Assembly (NCBI GenBank): GCA_003225595.1
Contig: QIAR01000210.1
Span: 1 to 8,695, forward strand
Origin: Acidobacteriota bacterium
Lineage (GTDB): Bacteria; Acidobacteriota; Terriglobia; Terriglobales; Acidobacteriaceae
Reading direction: 5' to 3'
DNA: 8,695 nt
Of the stretch, positions 1 to 5,907 are shown in pieces; position 1 is the stretch's first letter, and each line of letters opens with the position of its first letter. Both the position numbers and the translations under genes were made by a program. Below the pieces are notes generated by a model. It did no database searches and was not told the DNA's origin. It saw only the letters and a program-made list of their open reading frames with translations.

Positions 1-1456
1 CGTCGTCATCATAAAATGTTAGGCCACTTGCGCCAACACGCTGGGCATAGGCGGCGATATAAAGTTTTCCGCCGAGAATACCGGCTTCCAATTGCACGGC
101 CCGATACCCGCGGTTACCAAATCGGTCAAGGACCCGGCGCAGATCGGCCAAGAAAAATACGTCCATGCTGGCGTCGGCAGGCAACTCCTGCTCCAGCCCA
201 AGATATCCGGCTTGTTTCCGGAAATTGCCTGCTCTCAATAATTCAAGTTCTTGCCGATCGCGAGCATAGAAGTAGGCGCCCGAAGCCAATCCATCGACGT
301 TGTTCACGATGAGATAGAGATCGTTTAGCAGGGTACTTAGCGGATCGAGGAAGTCGGCCTGCACTCCCCGTGTGGCGCGATCCAGCATGGTGGAGAGCTG
401 AGCGAACGTAATCGACTCTTGCGAGAATTTGCGCGTTGAACCGCGGCGCAGGATTATTTGTTCGATCGCATCGCGAGGAATATCTGCATCACTGGGAGGC
501 TGCAAGGCAATTCCATCAGTCTTTGCGGTGGCGCCTTGCTGCCAGGCATCGTTTCTACGCCAGACAGCCACTTCTTCGGCAGAAACCAGCGAAGACGCTT
601 CGTGCATTTGGCGCATAGCCGGATAGTCCACTTCCGCCTTCGAATAAGGGACTACGGGCAATTCGAGCGGCTCGATTTTTCCGGGAGGTGATGGTGGCGC
701 AGTCGAAGTATGACCGATCGCCACAATCGAGAAGGTGACTTCGCGTTGGGTATCGACGCCGATCAACCTGTTTACCTGAGTATCGTTGAACGCGCATACG
801 ATTTTGGCAGGGAGTGTCAGTGCAGAGCTCACCGCGAGAAGATTCGCGAGGATGGTTCCGTTGTCCCAGCCAAAATGCCGGTAAGTGCGCGACCGATATT
901 TCCAAGCGTTACGCCAATAAGTCCCAGTACAGATAATGATGACGGGCGCGCAGGCGACTGCGGGCTCGGTGGCCGTCGCCTCCACCAGAACCTGCCGGTA
1001 ATCGCCTTTGCGTAGTCCGCGTAAACCGAATTCCGCGGCGCCGAAGTGATAGATCCCAGCCTCAAGCCCGGGAAGATCAGCACAGACAATGTACAGTTCG
1101 ATCTCGTAAAGCGCGCCGGTGCAGGCTGCCGCGCGAAAGAAAATTTCCCCACCCGGATACTTCTTGCTTTTCGTCACACCAGCGGAAAGAAACAGCAGTT
1201 GCGCAAGCTTCTCCAGATCGGGGACAGCCTCGCCCTGTACCGGGACATTTGTCGTCGCAATCGCCGAAAGTGCGGCCACGCCTGTCTGCTTGAACTCTTT
1301 CGGCAGACGCATCACTTCCAACGTGGGATAGATCTTGAACAGTAGCGGCTTGTTGTCCCAATCGAGAAAATGCGGATGAACACGTACGCTGTGATAGGAA
1401 TGCTTAGTGCCATTGTGGTATTTCCAGGCGGCATCAGTGTCGCGGTTGGCGGTCAC
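1..1456 (-). CDS. SagB/ThcOx-family double nitroreductase-like flavoprotein, 3' end cut by window edge
   Basis: The reading frame is open from a GTG at 1456 to the left edge: 485 codons with no stop. It has no early ATG, so it is easily missed or broken into false short ORFs. Two nitroreductase-like halves are visible. The N-terminal half (about residues 15-250) has the SagB-type opening TKHSYHSVRVHPHFLDWDN (17-35), FKIY (40-43), RAAACTGALYEIELY (108-122), TYRHFGWDNGTILANL (191-206) and FNDTQVNRLIG (223-233). The C-terminal half (about 325-485) has RRGSTRKFS (337-345), the usual nitroreductase FMN-contact region, and closes with GYRAVQLEAG (450-459) and GASGLTFYDDD (475-485). The family's usual GLTFYDDE-type ending suggests that only a few tens of residues are missing. 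Known family members are FMN oxidoreductases; SagB proper oxidises azolines to azoles together with a YcaO cyclodehydratase, but no YcaO gene is visible. The gene overlaps the binding-protein gene by GTGA, implying coupled translation. Fold and family are clear; the substrate is unknown. Confidence 0.85.
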   Translation of the reverse strand, partial: MTANRDTDAAWKYHNGTKHSYHSVRVHPHFLDWDNKPLLFKIYPTLEVMRLPKEFKQTGVAALSAIATTNVPVQGEAVPDLEKLAQLLFLSAGVTKSKKYPGGEIFFRAAACTGALYEIELYIVCADLPGLEAGIYHFGAAEFGLRGLRKGDYRQVLVEATATEPAVACAPVIIICTGTYWRNAWKYRSRTYRHFGWDNGTILANLLAVSSALTLPAKIVCAFNDTQVNRLIGVDTQREVTFSIVAIGHTSTAPPSPPGKIEPLELPVVPYSKAEVDYPAMRQMHEASSLVSAEEVAVWRRNDAWQQGATAKTDGIALQPPSDADIPRDAIEQIILRRGSTRKFSQESITFAQLSTMLDRATRGVQADFLDPLSTLLNDLYLIVNNVDGLASGAYFYARDRQELELLRAGNFRKQAGYLGLEQELPADASMDVFFLADLRRVLDRFGNRGYRAVQLEAGILGGKLYIAAYAQRVGASGLTFYDDD

Positions 1457-2337
1457 CGTACCAGCCCCTTTCTTCGCAGGAATTCCCGCACCACTTCCTT
1501 CGCATCGCGATGCTGGCCGTCCACGGCATAGTTCAATTGGCGCATATCGTCGTCGGAAATTTTACCCGCGAGGTCATCAAGCGCCTGCCCAATTTCGGGA
1601 TGGCGTGCGAGCGCTTCCTTGCGGATGATGGATACCGCTTCATAAGGCGGGAAGTAGTGACGATCATCTTCCAGGACGACAAGGTCGAGCGCTGGGATGA
1701 GGCCGTCGGTCGCATTTCCGGCGATCAGGTCGATTTGCTTGTCTTTCAAGGCACGGGTAAGCAGTCCGAGGTCCATGATTCGCGGTGAAGAAGCGAAACG
1801 CAGGCCGTACGTTGCGACTAGGCCTTTGTATCCGTCGGGGCGTTCCATGAATTCGTAGCCGAAGCCAGCACGCCATCGCGGGGTGTAGGCCGCTGCCTGC
1901 GAGATGGTTTTCAAATTCAGACGTCGTGCATCCTCGCCGCGAATTTCGATAGCGAACGTATCATTAAAACCCAGGGGCGGGCCGACTTCCAGACCGAAGC
2001 GCTTCTCGTACTCGGCTTTGACGCGACTATAAACATCCTGCCGGTTGCCGGTCGGCTTCTCTTTCAAAATCGCAGTCAGCGCCGTCCCCGTGTATTCGGG
2101 ATACACGTCGATTCTCCCCGCCAGAATTGCTTGTTGGCAGATGAAGGTTCCCGCTAGATAAAAACGGCGCTCGACGTGGAGACCTGTGTGCGACTCGAGT
2201 TGCTGCGCCATCAGTTCGCCCAGGATGAGCTGCTCGGTGAAATTTTTGGAGCCGATGACCACGCGGTTTTCGCGCGCAGGCCCGCAGGAACAAAGCAAGG
2301 CAGCGAAAAAGAGAAAGGCAGCAAATCGGCTGGTCAT
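1453..2337 (-). CDS. Glycine betaine/choline-type ABC transporter substrate-binding lipoprotein (OpuBC/OpuCC/OsmF-like)
   Basis: This 294-residue protein is the extracytoplasmic solute receptor of the importer encoded just upstream. It starts with a short hydrophobic signal peptide (residues 5-15) ending in LLCSC. The sequence LCSC fits a lipobox, so Cys18 would be lipidated and the protein membrane-anchored. The family hallmark GSKNFTEQLILGEL (29-42) follows directly, then the AGRIDVYPEYTGTA block (73-86) that forms part of the ligand site in ProX/OpuBC-type proteins. Length is normal for the family. The ligand (glycine betaine, choline, carnitine, proline betaine or another quaternary amine) cannot be fixed from sequence alone. 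The ATG at 2337 has no clear Shine-Dalgarno site; its upstream DNA is the hairpin element in the gap after the permease gene. The TGA overlaps the GTG of the SagB-like gene. Confidence 0.9.
   Translation of the reverse strand: MTSRFAAFLFFAALLCSCGPARENRVVIGSKNFTEQLILGELMAQQLESHTGLHVERRFYLAGTFICQQAILAGRIDVYPEYTGTALTAILKEKPTGNRQDVYSRVKAEYEKRFGLEVGPPLGFNDTFAIEIRGEDARRLNLKTISQAAAYTPRWRAGFGYEFMERPDGYKGLVATYGLRFASSPRIMDLGLLTRALKDKQIDLIAGNATDGLIPALDLVVLEDDRHYFPPYEAVSIIRKEALARHPEIGQALDDLAGKISDDDMRQLNYAVDGQHRDAKEVVREFLRRKGLVR
1465..1471 (-). promoter_or_regulatory. Shine-Dalgarno site deciding the GTG start of the SagB-like gene
   Basis: AAAGGGG on the minus strand lies 8 nt upstream of the GTG at 1456, inside the last codons of the binding-protein gene. 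The good spacing and the GTGA stop/start overlap favour this GTG over any internal start. Confidence 0.55.
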
Positions 2338-2347
2338 AGGCTAAGCG

Positions 2348-2413
2348 GAGACGGTAAGCAACCGTCTCTACCACGGTTCGGAAAATATTGCATAGAGACG
2401 CAGCTTGCTGCGT
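2348..2413. repeat. Two opposed hairpins in the gap between permease and binding-protein genes (REP/BIME-like)
   Basis: The 87-bp gap contains a perfect 8-bp stem, GAGACGGT (2348-2355) with ACCGTCTC (2361-2368) and loop AAGCA. A second 6-bp stem is ACGCAG (2398-2403) with CTGCGT (2408-2413) and loop CTTG. Both hairpins begin with the same octamer in opposite orientation: CGTCTCTA at 2363-2370 and TAGAGACG at 2393-2400. They can therefore also pair with each other across a 22-nt spacer. Head-to-head palindromic units of this kind are typical of bacterial interspersed mosaic elements. In the transcript they may lower read-through from, or protect the 3' end of, the ATPase-permease mRNA relative to the binding-protein mRNA; that role is inference. 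Confidence 0.6.
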
Positions 2414-2415
2414 GT

Positions 2416-2430
2416 GTTAGTGAGTTAGTG
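2416..2430. repeat. Short tandem repeat over the permease stop codon
   Basis: GTTAGTG occurs at 2416-2422 and again at 2424-2430, separated by a single A. The TAA stop of the permease gene (2425-2427) lies in the second copy. It is probably a minor duplication at the edge of the neighbouring hairpin element. Confidence 0.45.
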
Positions 2431-3057
2431 TGGCGCTAACCTCTTCTCCAGCCATCCTAGGCTCACGTCGGCCAGCATCGCCAGTGCTGCGGCGGGAATG
2501 GCGCCGACGAGAATCAGCTGATTGCTCACCATCGCAAGTCCGCGAAAAATGAATTCTCCCAGGCCGCCTGCGCCGATGGCAGCGGCAATGGTTGCGAGGC
2601 CGACCGAGATCACTGTGGCAACGCGCACGCCAGCGATGATTACTCCGAGAGCTAAAGGCAGCTCGACCTGAAATAAAAGTTGACGATCCGTCATACCCAT
2701 GCCGCGTCCGGCTTCTACGACTGCACGATCGACTCCTCTGATTCCGGTGTAAGTATTCCGAATCAGCGGCAGCAGTGCATACAGCGTGAGGGCGAGAATA
2801 GCCAGACGGTCGGCGCGCTCCCCAATCCACGGCACTGGCAGGAGGAATCCGAAGAGAGCAAGGCTTGGAACCGTCTGAATAATATTCGCGCCGCCGAGCA
2901 CTGGTTTGTTCAGCTTCGGCCAGCGGGTGATCAGAATCCCAAGTGGAATTCCGATCAACACCGCCAGCGCCATGGATACCCCGACCAGCCAAAGGTGCTC
3001 CAGCGTCAGCTCCAGCACCTCGGTGCGGTTCTGCGACATGAATTGCCAGACATTCAT
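2425..3057 (-). CDS. Glycine betaine/choline-type ABC transporter permease (OpuBB/OpuCB-like)
   Basis: A 210-residue integral membrane protein forming the channel of the importer, probably as a homodimer because only one permease gene is present before the binding protein. Hydrophobic segments are evident at about 20-43, 53-75, 85-100, 140-175 and 183-203. The cytoplasmic coupling loop (EAA loop) that contacts the ATPase is seen at EAGRGMGMTDRQLL (about 116-129), followed by PLALG. Other family-like stretches are NIIQTVPSLALFGFLLP and IGAGGLGEFIFRGL. Length matches stand-alone OpuB/OpuC permeases, with no fused binding domain. The ATG at 3057 overlaps the ATPase stop by ATGA and has a GAGGT Shine-Dalgarno site 5 nt upstream, so translation is probably coupled. 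The next gene lies 87 bp downstream, beyond the hairpin element. Confidence 0.92.
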   Translation of the reverse strand: MNVWQFMSQNRTEVLELTLEHLWLVGVSMALAVLIGIPLGILITRWPKLNKPVLGGANIIQTVPSLALFGFLLPVPWIGERADRLAILALTLYALLPLIRNTYTGIRGVDRAVVEAGRGMGMTDRQLLFQVELPLALGVIIAGVRVATVISVGLATIAAAIGAGGLGEFIFRGLAMVSNQLILVGAIPAAALAMLADVSLGWLEKRLAPH

Positions 3058-3839
3058 GAATTACCTCGCTTGTCGGAGGTTTTCAGATCAGTGCGAAATG
3101 CGTCTACATAGGCGACAACCAGCGGATCTTTCGAATTCAGGAATTCTTCGGGGGTATTTAGCGCAACCAGGCGCCCCGCCTCGATCAGCGCGATCCGGGT
3201 GCCAAGCAGTAATGCTTCTCGCATGTCATGAGTGACGAAAACTACGGTCTTCTGCAGGCGGTTTTGCAGAGAAAGAAATTCGCGTTGTAATTCAGCACGC
3301 GTGATGGGATCGAGTGCGCCAAAGGGTTCGTCCATGAGGAGAATGGGCGGATCGGCCGCGAGTGCACGCGCCACGCCCACCCTCTGCCGTTGGCCTCCAG
3401 AGAGCTCGCGCGGATAGCGTGACGCGATCTGTGAATCAAGTCCGACGAGGTGCAGCAGCTCACGAACCCGCCTCTGGATACGCTCTGCCGGCCACTTCTC
3501 GATTTTTGGGACCAGCGCGACATTGCGCTCGACCGTGAAGTGAGGGAACAGACCTACGTCCTGAATGACGTAGCCGATCATACGACGCAGGCGGATAACG
3601 TCCCATTCTGTAGTCGTGCTGCGTCCCTCGACACGAATCTCCCCTTCACTGGGAGCAAGCAGGTGATTTATCAGCTTCAGCGTCGTGGTTTTGCCGGAGC
3701 CGCTCCGGCCGAGGAGAACCAATGTCTCCCCGCGGAGGATTTGAAGGTTGAGCTGAGACAAAAGTTCGCGACCGCCATCGAGCCGATAGGAAACATTGCG
3801 AAACTCGATAGCCGAATCGTGGGAACCGGAATCATCCAT
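3054..3839 (-). CDS. Glycine betaine/choline-type ABC transporter ATP-binding protein (OpuBA/OpuCA/ProV-like)
   Basis: A 261-residue cytoplasmic ATPase that powers the importer. All nucleotide-binding motifs are intact: Walker A GRSGSGKTT (44-52), Q-loop Gln93, signature LSGGQ (146-150), Walker B ILLMDEP with Asp170 and Glu171, D-loop ALD (175-177) and H-loop His204. The segment IGYVIQDVGLFPHFTVERNV is characteristic of the glycine betaine/osmoprotectant branch. The protein ends soon after the ABC domain and lacks the C-terminal tandem CBS domains that sense ionic strength in OpuA and occur in many OpuCA/ProV proteins, so activity control by CBS is not expected. It is the first gene of the left transcription unit. 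Only a weak Shine-Dalgarno candidate (CGAGC) precedes the ATG at 3839, and no better in-frame start was seen before the ABC domain. Confidence 0.93.
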   Translation of the reverse strand: MDDSGSHDSAIEFRNVSYRLDGGRELLSQLNLQILRGETLVLLGRSGSGKTTTLKLINHLLAPSEGEIRVEGRSTTTEWDVIRLRRMIGYVIQDVGLFPHFTVERNVALVPKIEKWPAERIQRRVRELLHLVGLDSQIASRYPRELSGGQRQRVGVARALAADPPILLMDEPFGALDPITRAELQREFLSLQNRLQKTVVFVTHDMREALLLGTRIALIEAGRLVALNTPEEFLNSKDPLVVAYVDAFRTDLKTSDKRGNS

Positions 3840-3857
3840 GGTTTGCTCGGGGCGTAA

Positions 3858-3863
3858 ATTGTA
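3858..3863 (-). promoter_or_regulatory. Possible -10 box for the transporter operon
   Basis: TACAAT on the minus strand matches five of six bases of the sigma-70 -10 consensus and lies 18 nt upstream of the ATPase ATG, which would give a leader of only about 12 nt. No convincing -35 hexamer is found 16-19 nt further upstream, and the box overlaps the left arm of the inverted repeat. This is a weak candidate. Confidence 0.2.
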
Positions 3864-3959
3864 GCGCCGCTGTCATGCGGGCGTCTGCCCGGAAAACGCG
3901 ACCCTCGAGACAACCGAAAAAGCCTGACCTGAGCGGAGTCGAAGGGATGTCGGCGCTAC
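3861..3959. repeat. Inverted-repeat-bounded intergenic element between the F420 and transporter operons
   Basis: GTAGCGCCG at 3861-3869 is exactly complementary to CGGCGCTAC at 3951-3959, bracketing about 80 bp. Inside is a hairpin, CGGGC (3878-3882) and GCCCG (3887-3891) with loop GTCT, and the 19-bp dispersed repeat at 3928-3946. The right arm covers the TAG stop of npdG (3956-3958), so the element reaches into the gene end. The outer stem could act as a boundary structure, but no run of T following a strong stem was found, so I do not call a terminator. Confidence 0.55.
3928..3946. repeat. Copy of a widespread dispersed intergenic repeat
   Basis: CCTGAGCGGAGTCGAAGGG is, to my knowledge, a short repeat that recurs many times in genomes of Acidobacteriota, Chloroflexota and some other soil bacteria. 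Translated by accident it gives peptides such as LRLRSGQA. The neighbouring AGCCTGA at 3921-3927 belongs to the same unit. It is noncoding here; only one copy was found in the window. Confidence 0.6.
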
Positions 3960-4642
3960 GACTTGTAGGCCGCGCTCGGCAAACCTGTGATGCGAATTCC
4001 GGAATGCCCCTTGTGCCGCATGTTGAGACCGATCAGAAGAGCTGTGATCTGCTCCACTATGCGCGCATTCTCCAGCTTTCCACCGTCGATGGCGCGCACA
4101 CCGGGGATTTTCGAGGCTAGTTCGCATGCGACCTGGATTGCGTTCGGATCGTCGCTGCAGACGATGACATCACATTCGACGGGCGCATCTCCGTTCATTA
4201 CGTCCGCAGACATATTCTGAAAAGCTGCCGCGACCGACACCCCCTTAGGTACGAGTTCGGCTGTTTGCTGCGCCGCTGAGCCTTGCCACACACCGAGAGT
4301 TCGGCTGGAACGACCGCCCACGCTCGCCGCCAGGGGCACGGTCGCATCGATCAGAATGCTACCCGGACGAATCGACGGCTTGAGTTGCTTGAGGAGAGAG
4401 GCCTGAGCTTCGAAGGGTACTGTCAATACAAGTAAGTCGGTGGAGGCGCAAGCCGCAGAATTTTCTACACCTGAGACTTGCGCGGCGTCACCAGCTTTTT
4501 TTTTGATCTCAGCCACGGCGTTCTGTGCGCGCGCCGCATCGCGCGACCCGATAATGACGATTTCTCCCGCCCGTGCCCAGCGTAATCCGAGACCCATACC
4601 AGCCGGACCGGTGCCACCCAGGATCGCGATCGGTCGGCTCAT
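3956..4642 (-). CDS. npdG: F420-dependent NADP oxidoreductase (Fno/NpdG)
   Basis: A 228-residue cytoplasmic enzyme that transfers hydride between F420H2 and NADP+ in either direction, linking the F420 pool to the NADPH pool. It begins with the Rossmann dinucleotide-binding loop ILGGTGPAGMGLG (7-19). GSRD (32-35) follows at the end of the second strand, where Ser/Arg recognise the 2'-phosphate of NADP. Later blocks LVLTVPFEA, IDATVPL, AAFQNMSADVM and DGGKLENARIVEQITALLIGL are typical of the NpdG/Fno family. Length is normal. It is the last gene of the F420 operon: its ATG overlaps the cofH stop by ATGA and a GGAG Shine-Dalgarno site stands about 6 nt upstream. Lys47-Lys49 are encoded by nine consecutive A (4496-4504). 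Its position suggests that in this organism F420 is reduced by NADPH, since no F420-dependent glucose-6-phosphate dehydrogenase is visible. Confidence 0.93.
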   Translation of the reverse strand: MSRPIAILGGTGPAGMGLGLRWARAGEIVIIGSRDAARAQNAVAEIKKKAGDAAQVSGVENSAACASTDLLVLTVPFEAQASLLKQLKPSIRPGSILIDATVPLAASVGGRSSRTLGVWQGSAAQQTAELVPKGVSVAAAFQNMSADVMNGDAPVECDVIVCSDDPNAIQVACELASKIPGVRAIDGGKLENARIVEQITALLIGLNMRHKGHSGIRITGLPSAAYKS

Positions 4643-5871
4643 GCAAACTCCGCCGCCAACGCCTGGTCAGAAGTAAATTCTTGCGTCCGCAGCTTGATTT
4701 TGATGCGCGTGTAAGTAGTGTTGCGTTCCGCCGGGATGCGGCCGATTTCCATGATGAGCGCCTGGAATTCTTCTGGACTGGTGTACTGTCCCGCGGTCGC
4801 GCCCGCTTCGCGCGAAATGTTCTCTTCCATCAGGGTGCCGCCGTAGTCATTGGCGCCTGCTTGCAAGCAAAGCTGTGATAGTTTGCGATTCAGTTTTACC
4901 CACGAGACTTGGATGTTGTTGATTGCCCCGGCAAGCATAACGCGGGCGAGAGCATGAATCTTCAGATGTTCTGCGAGGCTTGGACCTGGGCGCGATAAGC
5001 CTTGATGAAACAGCAGTGTATTCTGATGCACAAATCCGAGTGGCACGAATTCAGTGAAACCGCCGGTCTCCTCCTGGATCTCGCGGAACATAAGCAGTTG
5101 GTTCACCCAGTGTTCAGGTGTTTCCACGTGACCGTACATCAGCGTGGAAGTACTGCGAGTGCCGCAGCGATGAGCCGTACGAATGATCTGTTTCCATTGT
5201 TCCGTCGACAGCTTGTTGCGCGAGAGAATGAAGCGAATGTCGTCGTCGAGGATTTCCGCCGCTGTTCCGGGGAGCGTATCCAAGCCGTTGTCACGGAGCA
5301 TGCAGAGATAATCCTCGAGCGGCATGCCAGTGAGTTCCACACCGTACGTGATCTCCATGGGCGAAAAGGCGTGAATGTGCATGCGGGGAACAGCGTTCTT
5401 AACAGCTCGCAGAATGTCTCGATAGTAGAAAGGAGGAAGTCCGTGCGGCAGTCCGCCCTGGATGCATACTTCGGTCGCGCCGAGTTCCCATGCTTCGACG
5501 GCTTTGCGTGCCACCTGCTCAAGGCTGAGAAAATATGCGTCGGACTCACGCGGGCCTCGGCTGAAAGCACAGAATTTGCAGCCCACAAAACAGACATTCG
5601 TAAAATTAATGTTGCGATTTACGACGTAGGTGACGAGATTTCCTGCTAGCTCGCATCGCAGAGTGTCCGCGGCGATCAATAACCCGAGCAAATCGTATCC
5701 CTCAGCGTTCGCCAGCAAGAGGCACTCGTCACGCGAGAGCCCACCACCGTCCTGTCGTCCGAGGACTCTCTCCAGCGCGGTACATGAGGCGCACGTCATG
5801 CGCGGAGCGATCTGGTCCCACTCGAGAGAAGGAAAATTCTCCAGTTCCGACAACGATAGAATTCTGACCAC
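4639..5871 (-). CDS. cofH: FO synthase subunit 2, radical SAM enzyme CofH
   Basis: CofH uses an adenosyl radical to join tyrosine-derived 4-hydroxybenzyl to 5-amino-6-(D-ribitylamino)uracil, giving the intermediate that CofG closes to FO. From the GTG at 5871 the protein has 410 residues. The radical SAM cluster motif CFVGCKFC (Cys94, Cys98, Cys101; CX3CX2C) follows the NRNINFTNV segment typical of CofH/MqnC-type enzymes. The C-terminal MEENISREAGATAGQY and GRIPAERNTTY blocks are also family features. The frame is open further upstream to a GTG at 5898 (419 residues), but the AGGAGG directly before 5871 makes 5871 the better start. An extra Cys27-X-X-Cys30 pair lies before the barrel; its meaning is unknown. 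The gene sits 36 bp after cofE and overlaps npdG by ATGA. CofH and CofG are separate here, as in archaea and cyanobacteria, not fused as in actinobacterial FbiC. Confidence 0.94.
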   Translation of the reverse strand: MVRILSLSELENFPSLEWDQIAPRMTCASCTALERVLGRQDGGGLSRDECLLLANAEGYDLLGLLIAADTLRCELAGNLVTYVVNRNINFTNVCFVGCKFCAFSRGPRESDAYFLSLEQVARKAVEAWELGATEVCIQGGLPHGLPPFYYRDILRAVKNAVPRMHIHAFSPMEITYGVELTGMPLEDYLCMLRDNGLDTLPGTAAEILDDDIRFILSRNKLSTEQWKQIIRTAHRCGTRSTSTLMYGHVETPEHWVNQLLMFREIQEETGGFTEFVPLGFVHQNTLLFHQGLSRPGPSLAEHLKIHALARVMLAGAINNIQVSWVKLNRKLSQLCLQAGANDYGGTLMEENISREAGATAGQYTSPEEFQALIMEIGRIPAERNTTYTRIKIKLRTQEFTSDQALAAEFA

Positions 5872-5875
5872 AGAT

Positions 5876-5881
5876 CCTCCT
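5876..5881 (-). promoter_or_regulatory. Strong Shine-Dalgarno site deciding the cofH start
   Basis: AGGAGG on the minus strand, 4 nt before the GTG at 5871 (CGAGGAGGATCTGTG). The alternative in-frame GTG at 5898 has no purine-rich site before it and would place this ribosome-binding sequence inside the coding region. Confidence 0.65.
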
Positions 5882-5907
5882 CGGGAGAACAAGCTCACGA
5901 AATCAGT

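Noticed and set aside
555..1361. Chain of short minus-strand ORFs (555-905, 829-1152, 1077-1361) that could suggest a broken gene or pseudogene
   Set aside because: They lie in other frames of one intact open frame running from the GTG at 1456 to the left edge, which carries coherent SagB/nitroreductase motifs throughout.
2417..2992. 191-residue minus-strand ORF overlapping the permease
   Set aside because: It is out of frame with the permease and rich in Arg/Ser/His, as expected of a shadow frame; the 210-residue frame has transmembrane segments and the EAA loop.
3899..3950. Rho-independent terminator for the F420 operon
   Set aside because: A TTTTT run occurs on the minus strand after npdG, but no stable GC-rich stem lies immediately before it; the 9-bp outer repeat is about 80 bp apart and not followed by T.
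3873..4127. 84-residue minus-strand ORF containing LRLRSGQA
   Set aside because: It is an accidental translation of the dispersed GAGCGGAGTCGAAGG repeat continued into a shadow frame of npdG.
5002..5649. 215-residue plus-strand ORF
   Set aside because: It is wholly antisense to cofH, whose radical SAM motif and family blocks are clear; the plus-strand product shows no recognisable domain.
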